From contig CAIYBN010000078.1 in assembly GCA_903924465.1 (NCBI GenBank), positions 1 to 37,010 of the forward strand: a stretch of DNA of 37,010 nt. The letters are read 5' to 3'. Source of the stretch: an uncultured Myxococcales bacterium. GTDB taxonomy: Bacteria; Myxococcota_A; UBA9042. Of this stretch, positions 1 to 8,160 are shown one piece after another. How positions within the stretch are numbered: position 1 is the stretch's first letter; every line of letters begins with the position of its first letter. The translations under genes and the position numbers were made by a program. The notes beneath the pieces were generated by a model that had not been told where the DNA came from, made no database searches, and worked only from the letters and a program-made list of their open reading frames with translations.

Positions 1-68
1 CCCAGCGTTTCCGGGAGAAGTCCATGACATTACGGGCCGATTCACGCCAGCGGGTGGTACCTAGTTCG

Positions 69-108
69 TGGCCGAATTCCGGCCCCATCCCGATGGCCGA
101 ACTCGGCC
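69..108. repeat. Paired TGGCCGAA near-palindromes at left edge
   Basis: Two related copies are seen, TGGCCGAATTCCGGCC at 69-84 and TGGCCGAACTCGGCC at 94-108. A looser GTGGCCGCGG follows near 129. Multiple spaced GTGGCCG-type repeats are typical of the ends of some IS21-family elements, and the first 60 bases could be the tail of a reading frame cut by the window edge. No transposase is readable here. The rest of 1-251 shows nothing else I can support. Confidence 0.3.
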
Positions 109-251
109 CTCGGTGGGTGGTTTACCGTGGCCGCGGACACGCATGGGGACTCTCCTCTCCGGCGGTGGTGTTTGGGGGCCGGTGTGGAGAGAGTATGAAA
201 TTGGATTTTGGCGTCAAGAATTTGCTGTTGTTCTTATCGCAGTTCGCTTGG

Positions 252-1013
252 CTAGAATAGCCAGCCCACATCAAGGCCGGCATAGGGGGCAACCAGTCGA
301 ATTGCATCGACGGTTGCGTCAAGGCGTTTGATGGTTTGCGGACGCACCCCGCTCAGGTTCGCGTCGCTCGGGCCACTGAGATCGCCAAATTCGAAATTGA
401 GCCCGGCTGTCGCCGTGAAGTAGAATCCCATCGTCGCATGAAATGCAATGCCGCCCCCCGCATACGCAAATGGCAGAAGGCCTCGGCGCGTAGTTGCGAA
501 CCAATAGCCCGTGGACGGGTAATCGACATCATAGAAAGTCAGGCTGGTCCGATTCACTCCAAATCCAAGTTCGTACACCGGCGAGAGACCTGTGCGCGGT
601 TCATATCGCCCACGGACAAAGAGAGACTGCCTGTCCAGGTAAAAGGCATAGTATCCTGTTTGCCATTGGTCGTGGTATGGGGCGTTAAGCTCAAGCCAGT
701 CGGGAACTTCCGGTGTCAATGCGCCACCGAAGACAATTGACAATCCTGATTGCCACCTGACACCGAGCGCAAGCGAGAACGGTGTACTGCCCCATTCGTG
801 CGGCAACCCAATCCGGCGAATGCCGGCATTCAGGTCGAGGCGCCAGGAGCGACTGGGCGCTTGAGGCGGTTGCGGATCGCTTGCTTGCACATCTTCAGCG
901 GCTATGGCCTGCATTGAGGCAACGGCGCAACAGGCGAGCATCACGTGCCGCCACCGGGCCATCAGTAGATAGCGGGCGCGACCTTGCCTTATTGGGGCCA
1001 GTTGCTCGCTCAT
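252..1013 (-). CDS. Putative outer-membrane beta-barrel protein
   Basis: A 253-residue exported protein I do not recognise by family. The chosen ATG is preceded by GGGAAGG at a workable distance. A second ATG 17 codons later begins a shorter signal peptide and remains possible. After a hydrophobic segment (about residues 18-36, ending near AIAAED) the protein has alternating Gly and aromatic residues and a final aromatic residue (ending GWLF), as expected of outer-membrane barrels assembled by the BAM machinery. A longer upstream reading is rejected because it is Arg/Cys-rich and lacks a leader. No partner gene is adjacent: a 633-bp gap lies upstream. Function is unknown; an OmpW/OmpA-like or porin-like barrel is the best structural guess. 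Confidence 0.65.
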   Translation of the reverse strand: MSEQLAPIRQGRARYLLMARWRHVMLACCAVASMQAIAAEDVQASDPQPPQAPSRSWRLDLNAGIRRIGLPHEWGSTPFSLALGVRWQSGLSIVFGGALTPEVPDWLELNAPYHDQWQTGYYAFYLDRQSLFVRGRYEPRTGLSPVYELGFGVNRTSLTFYDVDYPSTGYWFATTRRGLLPFAYAGGGIAFHATMGFYFTATAGLNFEFGDLSGPSDANLSGVRPQTIKRLDATVDAIRLVAPYAGLDVGWLF

Positions 1014-1646
1014 CCCGCCTTCCCAAGGCCTATCGGCAGAATTACCAAAACGAGTGCATCGTAGCGCATAGATGGTGCAATCGCGATTCCATCCCACATG
1101 CCGCCTCCGCGCCCGCCTGCAGTTGCATCTTGCAGCCACAACCGCACCGTCCCATGCAGTGTGACCTTGCCCGGCACCCGGGTCAAGCGCGCCATTTCGC
1201 CTGAATTCAATCACTTCAAGCGGGCTTCGGCGCTCCCAGTGCGCTTGCTCCGGGTTTGTTCGTCTGGCGCTGTCAGTTCCCGGCAAGCGATCCACTGGTG
1301 AATACCTGGAGGCCGACTAAGGCCAGCGCGGCAAGGCTGGTTCAACCGCCCGGCGCGATGCATGTCCGCGTTCCATCATTCGCATTGAGGATGGCCCAAC
1401 GCTGTGACCACCGCCCCGCAGCGCTACAGGTCGCTGGGCCGACAGTTGGACTACCGTCCGAACGACCTACAGAACGGTGGACCCACAGTGAGACTGGCGA
1501 CCAGAAGGCGTGCAGGTCACCAGTCTCACTGTGAGACCAGTGACCAGAAGGCGTGCGGGTCGTGAGTCCAAGTGTAGGAGTGCCGCGCAACCGCTGTTGC
1601 GGTCCACAGTCCACGTCCGCACCTTGCGGCCAACCGCATCCGGTCG
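1014..1646. other. 633-bp gap with no credible gene
   Basis: No reading frame here has both a ribosome-binding site and protein-like composition. The stretch should contain the promoter of the minus-strand barrel gene and the 3' end of the downstream membrane-protein transcript. The only structure I can support is the tandem hairpin repeat at 1484-1561, listed separately. Confidence 0.6.
1484..1561. repeat. Tandem hairpin repeat, two copies, 43-bp period
   Basis: The word GACCAGAAGGCGTGC occurs at 1499-1513 and again at 1542-1556. In both copies it is closed by GGTC (1515-1518 and 1558-1561), giving a GACC/GGTC stem around a 12-base loop. The first copy is extended by a perfect 14-bp outer arm (1484-1497 with 1520-1533, CACAGTGAGACTGG and its complement) across a single mismatch. 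The second copy keeps only part of the outer arm. The strength of copy 1 suggests an RNA or cruciform element. It lies 80-160 bp beyond the stop of the membrane-protein gene ending at 1647 on the minus strand, so a role as terminator or 3' stability element is possible. Confidence 0.7.
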
Positions 1647-3674
1647 CTACGGCATGTGCCCCGCGTCTCGCTCCACCCGCCACAACCGCACCCGCACCGG
1701 CCCCGCACCAAAGGCATCAAAATGCCCACGCGGCGTCACCTCCACCTCACCCCCCGGCATCAGCCCCGGCGTCTGGCGCATCTCTTGGCACATCGCGGTG
1801 TAAGCGCGAAACTCCGCTGGTCGGCGCTGCAGGACGTCGTCGGTCGCTTGCATCCCACACACCGCGCCTTCGTAGTAATACAAGCAATCGCCGGGCAGGG
1901 CGAGCAGCTGCTCGGGCGTCTCCACGGCGGCGAACGTCATGTCGGGTAGCGCCGCCACCAGCGGGCAGCGTGCGAGATCCAGGCAGCAATCCACGTCTGA
2001 ATTGAGCTCGTGGCGGTTGCTCACGGGGATCTGCGCCACCGTGCATGCGCGATGCTCCTCGGCCAAGCGGGCGCGCAGCCACGTGTACTCGTCCTGAAAG
2101 GCGTAGCGCGCATGCCACGCCGGCCAGCCGAACAGCACGGCGAGAAGCAGCAGAACGGGTGTCAGCCAGCGGCGATGGGTCCACGGCTCCACCGCGACTG
2201 CCGCGGGCAGGGTGAGGACCGGCAGCACGGCCAGGTAATAGCGCATCATGATGAAGTCAAACGGACTGCGGCCAATGCCCAGCGGCACCGCCAGAAACGA
2301 TACCACGCACAACAGCAGCAGCCACGGATAGCGCCGCAGACATCCCACCCAACCGACCAGCGTCAGGCCGCCCACCAGCGGGCCCACCCAGCCGGGCATG
2401 CCGAAGCACAGCCGCCACAGGCCATCTGGAACATCGTGGAGCGCTTGGCGCCGATCCTGCCAGGTGGGCAGCTGCCGGCCGCGGTCCAGGACCATCGTGT
2501 CGAGCATCGGCTCCAGCAGGGCGAGGAGCCCAACGCACAGGAGCAGCCACAGCACCGCCGCGATCAGCCGCCGCGGCAACGGTGGTGCCTGTTCCGTGCG
2601 ATCCGCCGGCACCACCCACAGCGCGAGCAACCCAACGAGCACGGCGGCTTCGATGCGGGTCAGCGCGGCCAACAGGCCAAGCCCCGCGGCCAGCAGTCCG
2701 AGTCCCAGCCGCGGCAGCCAGCGCTCCGCACGGACGGACGCTTGCCACGCCGCCAGCGCCGCCATCCAGGCCAGCGCGACCAGCACGTGTTCACTCGCGG
2801 AATTCGCCAGCCGCACGTGCAAGGGCAGCACCGCCACCAGCCCCGCCGCCAGCACCGCGGTGCGCAACAGCACGCCGCGCTGCCGCAGCACGCACAGCCA
2901 CAGCGGCACGATGGCCGCACCGAGCAGTTGGTTGGCAGCGAACAGCGTGCGATCCGTCCATGGCAGCGTCTCGCGCAGCAGCCACTGCAGCGCCAGATGG
3001 CCGCCACCATAGAACTCGGCGCGGGGAATTTCCGCCAAGGCCAGCGTTGGCGTGTACCAATTGCTCAGCGACGGCGGCACAGCGAACCGCATCAGCAGCG
3101 CCAGCAGCGTCAGCGCCGCGCCCGCTTGCCACCCCAGCAGTTGCTCCTTGCGCAGCGGCTCCGGCAGCTTCACCACCTGACGCGCGGCGAGCACCAGCCA
3201 CAGCAGCAGCCCCAGCGCCAGCAGCACTTCCAGCGCGGCGGCAGCCATCACGATGTGGTACTCGCGGCCGTACTGCCGCGGATTGTCGCGCGGGACCGGC
3301 TTGTCCGCGCGCGGCCAATCGCGCCCGTCCACAACCTCCTGCAGCGTTTGGGCGAACTGCGGACACGCGGTCTGTAGCGGCCGCAGGTTCAGCGGCACGA
3401 TGCGCGGGTCGTCACCTTGCGTGCACGCGCGCGGCGTCCACGTGAGCTCGAACGTCTCGCTTGCGTGCCGCCAGTGCTGAAGCATGCGACTGGGTTCGCT
3501 CGACTGTCCGGTGAGCGCACAGCCTTCGGTCGTCGGCGGCAACGCCTTCAAGCGGTCAAACACCGACTGGCTGGCCGTCGGATTGATGGTCCACGGACAC
3601 GGTTGCGCGCTGGCGATCGCCGGGACCACCAGCGTCAGGAACACGAGCGTGAGCAGAAGTCGCAACCGCGCCAT
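1647..3674 (-). CDS. Polytopic membrane protein, GT-C-like, with leader
   Basis: A 675-residue protein. The ATG is chosen because AGGA precedes it and because it starts a clean signal peptide (MARLRLLL... to about ASAQ, residue 24). A Cys-containing periplasmic segment of about 120 residues follows. Then come roughly ten to twelve hydrophobic helices in the middle of the protein and a soluble Cys-rich tail of about 140 residues. This resembles GT-C (ArnT/PMT-like) glycosyltransferases, which use polyprenyl-linked sugars on the periplasmic side. I see no decisive catalytic Asp pair, so the assignment rests on topology and on the neighbouring GT-C-like genes. The start is 10 bp after the stop of the methyltransferase-like gene, so the two are almost surely co-transcribed. 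Confidence 0.65.
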   Translation of the reverse strand: MARLRLLLTLVFLTLVVPAIASAQPCPWTINPTASQSVFDRLKALPPTTEGCALTGQSSEPSRMLQHWRHASETFELTWTPRACTQGDDPRIVPLNLRPLQTACPQFAQTLQEVVDGRDWPRADKPVPRDNPRQYGREYHIVMAAAALEVLLALGLLLWLVLAARQVVKLPEPLRKEQLLGWQAGAALTLLALLMRFAVPPSLSNWYTPTLALAEIPRAEFYGGGHLALQWLLRETLPWTDRTLFAANQLLGAAIVPLWLCVLRQRGVLLRTAVLAAGLVAVLPLHVRLANSASEHVLVALAWMAALAAWQASVRAERWLPRLGLGLLAAGLGLLAALTRIEAAVLVGLLALWVVPADRTEQAPPLPRRLIAAVLWLLLCVGLLALLEPMLDTMVLDRGRQLPTWQDRRQALHDVPDGLWRLCFGMPGWVGPLVGGLTLVGWVGCLRRYPWLLLLCVVSFLAVPLGIGRSPFDFIMMRYYLAVLPVLTLPAAVAVEPWTHRRWLTPVLLLLAVLFGWPAWHARYAFQDEYTWLRARLAEEHRACTVAQIPVSNRHELNSDVDCCLDLARCPLVAALPDMTFAAVETPEQLLALPGDCLYYYEGAVCGMQATDDVLQRRPAEFRAYTAMCQEMRQTPGLMPGGEVEVTPRGHFDAFGAGPVRVRLWRVERDAGHMP

Positions 3675-3684
3675 GCTGAAATTC

Positions 3685-4416
3685 CTAGGGTCGCGTAAAG
3701 ACGCCGACATAGCGCGCCCGCTCTTCATTCGCACCGGTGCCACAGGTCGTCGTGGGGACAGCGCTGCACGGCACCGGAATGCGCGTTGGCTTGCCGGAGA
3801 ATCCAGCAGCGGTGAACAGTTGCTCCACGTCCGCGAGCGTCGTGGCGCAGCGGCAGTCCATGTGGTGGACAAATTGCCCGCCGTGTTTCAGCACGCGCAA
3901 GAAGCCATGCAGGTACTTGGCGGCGGCAGTCCGGTCGACGGTCTGGTCGAAACACAGGGAATCGACCATCAGGATGCGATCCAGCGAAGCCTCCGGCAGG
4001 TCATCCAGCCCGGTCTCAAACGCGGTGTGAACCAGACGCGGCTCGATTTTCGCCGCTTCCGGCGGCAAGTGCGGCGCGTCCTTCAGCCGCTGCAGGGTCG
4101 CCGCGTCGATGTCCGTGCCGTACACCAGCCCGTTCTCGCCGATCGCCATCGCGAGTGCAAAGGTCCAACGCCCGCCGCCGACGCCGATGTCCGCGACGTG
4201 CATGCCGGCTTGCAGGTGCAGCGCGGGAAACACCGCGGTCCGCAGCGCGTCGACCATCGCTTCGGAGCCAGCCGGAATCGGATTGGCTGGACACTGTGGC
4301 GCGATGACCGGTGCGGGCGCGCGACACGCGACTGACGCGACCAGACACGCCACGCCGAAGCCGGCGCGCAGCAGCCGCGTTTGAATGGCCAAAGCGCGTC
4401 CTGTTGTGCCTGCCAT
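3685..4416 (-). CDS. Exported methyltransferase-fold lipoprotein
   Basis: A 243-residue protein with a class I SAM-methyltransferase core: motif I ADIGVGGG at about residues 75-82, an acidic residue at the next strand end (YGTDID, about 99-104), and a motif IV/post-I region around LDRILMVDSLC. The first 31 residues form a signal peptide ending SVAC, giving a probable lipidated Cys31, and the mature part starts with a Pro/Ala linker. GAGG sits 8 bases before the ATG, supporting this start. SAM is a cytoplasmic cofactor, so an exported version of this fold is odd. It may have lost methyl transfer, or the leader may be only a membrane anchor with the enzyme facing inward. First gene of a two-gene unit with the polytopic protein 10 bp downstream. 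Confidence 0.75.
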   Translation of the reverse strand: MAGTTGRALAIQTRLLRAGFGVACLVASVACRAPAPVIAPQCPANPIPAGSEAMVDALRTAVFPALHLQAGMHVADIGVGGGRWTFALAMAIGENGLVYGTDIDAATLQRLKDAPHLPPEAAKIEPRLVHTAFETGLDDLPEASLDRILMVDSLCFDQTVDRTAAAKYLHGFLRVLKHGGQFVHHMDCRCATTLADVEQLFTAAGFSGKPTRIPVPCSAVPTTTCGTGANEERARYVGVFTRP

Positions 4417-4810
4417 CGTTGGGCCTCACTGTCCGGGCGCCACACGCGCACGTCGATCCGTGCCGGCCAGTCTGAACGGGTCAAGTGTGGCGGTCAAACG
4501 CGGTTCGTGGCGCAATTCGCCTGCACCTGCGTTGGGTCCTGATCGGGACGTGCCGCAGGCACGCAAAGAGCGGACGGAAGTCCGCAACGCCACGGGCCGC
4601 AGGCACGCAAAGAGCGACCGTAAGGTCGCAAGGTGCGCCCCAAGCCGTCCGGATCGCATCGCCGTGCGTCCCAGCGAGCGCCCCGCCAGACACACGCGTT
4701 CCGAAACCTGATCAAGCCCGCTCACGCCTCCACCCCACCGTTGTTAGCGCCCGCCGTCTCGCCATGCTAGCCTTGGCTTCCCTTGGCGTCCCTTGGCGAG
4801 GTCGGTCCCC
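4417..4810. other. 394-bp divergent intergenic region
   Basis: The gap lies between the minus-strand methyltransferase-like gene and the plus-strand GT-C-like gene, so it must hold both promoters. I cannot assign -35/-10 boxes with confidence. It holds the tandem GNRA hairpin repeat at 4549-4629. No protein-like frame was found. Confidence 0.6.
4549..4629. repeat. Tandem repeat with covarying GNRA-tetraloop hairpins
   Basis: Two copies with a 44-bp period. Each starts with an identical 21-base word (4552-4572 and 4596-4616) containing GCAGGCACGCAAAGAG. The 3' end of that word enters a hairpin: GCGGAC-GGAA-GTCCGC at 4570-4585 in copy 1 and GCGACC-GTAA-GGTCGC at 4614-4629 in copy 2. The stems differ in sequence, but each substitution is matched on the other arm, and both loops fit GNRA. 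The first copy also has CGTGCC-GCA-GGCACG just before it. Conserved linker plus compensatory stem changes points to selection on folded RNA or to a structured mobile repeat. Confidence 0.75.
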
Positions 4811-6403
4811 GTGCCCTTTCCCTTTTCCAACCTGTTGCGCCGCATCCGCACCGAGCCGCTGACCGCGCTGGCGTGGCTGCTCGTGCTCGCCGCGTGTGTC
4901 TGGCCGCTCTGGGCGTCGGGCCTGCTGCCGTTCATGGACCTGCCGCAGCACCTGGCGACGGTGCGCGTGCTGCACAGCTACAACGACCCGCTGTACGGCG
5001 TGTCGCACTATTTCGGCATCGCACTGGGCCGCACGCAGTACCTGGCGTGGTACTTTCTGGTCGATTGGCTGACGTACCTGATGCCGCTGGAAACCGCGGC
5101 GCGCGTGGTGTTTTCCCTGTACGCCGTCGGCCTGCCCCTGTCGATCGCGGCGCTCCTGCGCGCGCATGGCCGCGATCCGCGGGTGGCGCTGCTGGCCGCG
5201 CCATTTGTCTACAACCCGTTCCTGTTCATGGGTTTTGCCAACTACGTCACCGCGCTGCCGCTGGTGTTCTGGGCGCTGGCGATCCTGCAGGAGCTGCTCG
5301 ACGCCTTTTCCTGGCGGCGCCTGCTGCTGCTGATCCTCGTGACGACGCTGCTGTTCTACGACCACGCGCAAGCTTTTGTCCTGTACGGCGCGCTGGCCGG
5401 CATCACGGTGCTGCTGGGCGCGCGCGGGCTGCATCCGCGGCATTGGTGGCGACAGTCGCTGCATCTCGCGCCCGTGGCGCTGGCGATGGCCTGGTGGATG
5501 CGGCAGTCGCTGATTCTGGCGGGCGCTGAGGAATGGCACAAAGGCATGGGCGGTCGCAACGTCGCGCCGGTCGATATTCGCTTCAAGCCGCTGCTGGAGC
5601 GGTTCATCTCGTTCCCGGAATTCCTGCTGGACGCGTATCCCGATGACGCCGACGAGAAGATTCTCACGGCGTGGATCGTGCTGCTCGCGTTGGTGTGGGT
5701 CATCGGTCGCGCGAGCCTGAACCGTCGCGGTCACACCGGTCGCGACGCGCTGCGCCAGCACGTGCCGGAAGCGCTCTTGGCGACGTCGTTTCTGATCTAC
5801 CTGGCCTGTCCAATTTCCTACAAGTGGATCTGGCCGATCTCCGACCGTCTGGTGCCCGCAGTCGCGCTGCTCGCCTTGCCGGCGCTGGCACGGCAATCGA
5901 CGCCGTACCGCACGTTCACCTTGGTCATTCCGGCGACGGTTCTGGCGATTGCGATGTCCTGGACCCACGCCGACCGCGCGCGGCAGTTCACGGCGGAAGC
6001 CGGGCCGATTCACGAAGTCGTGGCGCAAGCGGAACGCGGCAAGCGCCTGATGTCGCTCATCTACCAGCCGCAAAGCCGGGTGATGAAGTGGCCGGCTTTC
6101 CTGCACTTTGGCCAGTACTACACGGTCGATCGCGGTGGCATGGCCAACTTTTCGTTCGCCAACTTTCCGCAGTCGCCCGTGCTGTTTCCCGATCAAGGTG
6201 GGCCGCCGAACGTCCCGCCGCGCTTTGAGTGGACGCCGGAGGTGTTCACGATGGCGGAACATGGCTACTGGTACGACTATTTCCTGATTCGCGATGCAGA
6301 TCCGCGGCGCAATCCATTTGGTGCAGATCGGCAGAAAGTGGAACTGGTCGTGAGAAACGGGCCGTGGGCGCTGTACCGGAACTTGCAGGTGGGCAAGAAG
6401 TAG
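4811..6403 (+). CDS. Polytopic GT-C-like membrane protein
   Basis: A 530-residue integral membrane protein with about eleven hydrophobic segments in its first 400 residues and a soluble Trp/Tyr-rich C-terminal region of about 130 residues. The first periplasmic loop carries an acidic motif (FMDLPQH, Asp43), the position where GT-C glycosyltransferases have a catalytic or metal-associated Asp. The GTG start is preferred because GAGG lies 9 bases upstream. A TTG six codons earlier is possible but has no better site. A second GT-C-like gene follows 45 bp downstream on the same strand, so the two form an operon. The likely role is transfer of a lipid-linked sugar in envelope or exopolysaccharide building; substrate unknown. 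Confidence 0.65.
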   Translation: MPFPFSNLLRRIRTEPLTALAWLLVLAACVWPLWASGLLPFMDLPQHLATVRVLHSYNDPLYGVSHYFGIALGRTQYLAWYFLVDWLTYLMPLETAARVVFSLYAVGLPLSIAALLRAHGRDPRVALLAAPFVYNPFLFMGFANYVTALPLVFWALAILQELLDAFSWRRLLLLILVTTLLFYDHAQAFVLYGALAGITVLLGARGLHPRHWWRQSLHLAPVALAMAWWMRQSLILAGAEEWHKGMGGRNVAPVDIRFKPLLERFISFPEFLLDAYPDDADEKILTAWIVLLALVWVIGRASLNRRGHTGRDALRQHVPEALLATSFLIYLACPISYKWIWPISDRLVPAVALLALPALARQSTPYRTFTLVIPATVLAIAMSWTHADRARQFTAEAGPIHEVVAQAERGKRLMSLIYQPQSRVMKWPAFLHFGQYYTVDRGGMANFSFANFPQSPVLFPDQGGPPNVPPRFEWTPEVFTMAEHGYWYDYFLIRDADPRRNPFGADRQKVELVVRNGPWALYRNLQVGKK

Positions 6404-6448
6404 GTCCGCGGCAACGCGCACAGTTTCGGCGACGCGCGGGGAGCTTTC

Positions 6449-8131
6449 GTGGCACGGCAAAAAGTGGCACCGTCGAGTTCAGCGCCAGACACCGTTGCGC
6501 CTTGGCGGTTGCCTCACTACGCCGCCGTCCTCCTGGCCGGCGCGTTGGGCCTGTTCCAGTTTCACCGCGCCGAGTTCCTGTCCGGCATGCACGTCATGAA
6601 CGGCGACCTCGGCGATGCGCGGCTGGCGGCTTGGCTGATGGAGCACGGCTGGCGCGCGCTGCACGGCCTCGTGCCCCTGACTTCGCCGCCGATGTTCTAC
6701 CCGGTGACCGGCACGCTGGGTTATTCGGACGCCTATCTGCTGCCGGCGCTGGTCTATGCGCCGCTGCGCGCTGCCGGGCTCTCGATCCTGGACGCGTGCC
6801 ACGGCGCGGTGCTGCTCCTGGACATCGCCACGTACCTGGCCACCGCCGCGCTGCTGCGTCGCGGCGTCGGTCTCGGCGTGTGCGGTACGACCGCTGGCGC
6901 GCTGCTCTTCGCCTTTGGCAGTCCCAAGTTCGCGCAAGTCGTCCACGTGCAGCTGCAGCCGCTGGTGCTCCTGCCGCTGGCCGTCTGGCTGGGCCTGTGG
7001 CTGTGGCGGCACGGGCTTTCGCTGTCGCGTGGGCGCATGGCGCTTGGGCTCGTCGTGCTGGGCGTGCTGTGGCAAGTGCAGTGGCTGACCGGCGTCTACG
7101 TTGCGTGGTTCGCCGGGATGTGGCTTGCGCTGGCGCTGGTTGTCACGCTGCTTCTGCCTCTGCCCCGCGCGCATGTCCGCGCCCTGCTGCATCGCCACGC
7201 GCTGCCCGCGGTCATCGGCGTCGTGTGGTTTGCTGTGGGCATGATTCCCTTCCTGCTGTTGTACCTGCCGGCGCAGCAGCAAGCCGGCTGGCGTCCGTAT
7301 GCGCTGGTCAACACGATGATTCCCCGCTGGTGGTCGCTCTTCTGGATGGGCGATCAGTCGCTGCTTTGGGGCTGGCTCGCACGCGTGTTCCCAGGCATCT
7401 ACGCTGCGCCGTACTACTGGGAGCTGGCGATTGGCCTGGGGCTCGTGGTCACCGGAACGTGGCTGCTGCTGCTCCGCCAGCTGTGGCAACGGCGCGCGAA
7501 CTGGCGGCAGTGGCAAGGGCGCGACGCGCTGCTGGCGGTTCTGGTGCTGTCGGTGACGGCGTGCTACGCGCTGGGTATGTCCTACGGCGATGCGTCGCCG
7601 TGGGCGCTGGTGTACGACCTGGTGCCGGGTGCCGGAAGCCTCCGCGCCGTGGCGCGTTACGTCGTGGTCCTGACGCTGCCCATCGCGATGGCAATCGGAA
7701 TCGCCCTCGATGCGTCGCTTCGCGCGGCGCATGTGCTGGCGCGTGGCCGCCGACGCACGGTTTGGATGGCGGGTCTGGCGCTCGCGCTGGGGCTCGGTGC
7801 GGCTGAACAGATGGGCAGCCGCGAGGGCATTGACAAGGACCACGAGCAGGCGCGCATCGCGCAGATTGCGCAGACGGTTCAGAAGGATTGCTCTGTGCTG
7901 TTTGTCGTCTCGGTGGGCGGCAATCCGGCGCCGCTGTGGTCGCTGCAACTGGACGCGATGTACGTGGCGCTGGCTGCGGGCATTCCTACGGTGAATGGCT
8001 ACTCTGGCCTGATTCCGACAGGATGGAACCTGAATCAAGTTCGCCACCCGCTGTACACGCAGCGGGTCGCGCAGTGGCTGCAGGACCACGGGACCAGCGC
8101 GGTGGCGTGTCGGGTAGGCTCCGGCAAGTAG
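6449..8131 (+). CDS. Polytopic GT-C-like membrane protein
   Basis: A 560-residue protein starting at GTG with GGGGAG 5 bases upstream. After a short cytoplasmic tail, a first helix (about residues 22-38) leads to a periplasmic loop with NGDLGDARLAAW (Asp53, Asp56). That loop pattern is common in bacterial GT39/YfhO-type glycosyltransferases. Around ten further hydrophobic helices follow, then a soluble C-terminal portion. It lies 45 bp after the preceding GT-C-like gene and probably shares its transcript. It faces a convergent GT-C-like gene across only 18 bp. Substrate and product cannot be read from sequence. Confidence 0.65.
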   Translation: MARQKVAPSSSAPDTVAPWRLPHYAAVLLAGALGLFQFHRAEFLSGMHVMNGDLGDARLAAWLMEHGWRALHGLVPLTSPPMFYPVTGTLGYSDAYLLPALVYAPLRAAGLSILDACHGAVLLLDIATYLATAALLRRGVGLGVCGTTAGALLFAFGSPKFAQVVHVQLQPLVLLPLAVWLGLWLWRHGLSLSRGRMALGLVVLGVLWQVQWLTGVYVAWFAGMWLALALVVTLLLPLPRAHVRALLHRHALPAVIGVVWFAVGMIPFLLLYLPAQQQAGWRPYALVNTMIPRWWSLFWMGDQSLLWGWLARVFPGIYAAPYYWELAIGLGLVVTGTWLLLLRQLWQRRANWRQWQGRDALLAVLVLSVTACYALGMSYGDASPWALVYDLVPGAGSLRAVARYVVVLTLPIAMAIGIALDASLRAAHVLARGRRRTVWMAGLALALGLGAAEQMGSREGIDKDHEQARIAQIAQTVQKDCSVLFVVSVGGNPAPLWSLQLDAMYVALAAGIPTVNGYSGLIPTGWNLNQVRHPLYTQRVAQWLQDHGTSAVACRVGSGK

Positions 8132-8136
8132 CCGGC

Positions 8137-8160
8137 GACGGCGGCGGTGCTAGCGCCGTC
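8137..8160. terminator. Candidate bidirectional hairpin between convergent genes
   Basis: GACGGCG (8137-8143) pairs with CGCCGTC (8154-8160) around a 10-base loop. It lies just beyond the plus-strand stop and overlaps the last codons of the convergent minus-strand gene. There is no T-run, so it would act as an imperfect intrinsic terminator or only as a pause. Confidence 0.4.

Noticed and set aside
2010..3445. Plus-strand open frames opposite the first GT-C-like gene
   Set aside because: Gln/Arg/Pro-rich shadow of a membrane protein coding strand.
1484..4629. CRISPR arrays at the two tandem repeats
   Set aside because: Each has only two copies, the repeats are hairpins with covarying stems rather than constant repeats with unique spacers, and no cas gene is present.
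4712..8089. Long minus-strand open frames opposite the two GT-C-like genes
   Set aside because: Arg/Gln/His-rich composition without hydrophobic segments or motifs; the plus-strand frames encode coherent membrane proteins with good start sites.
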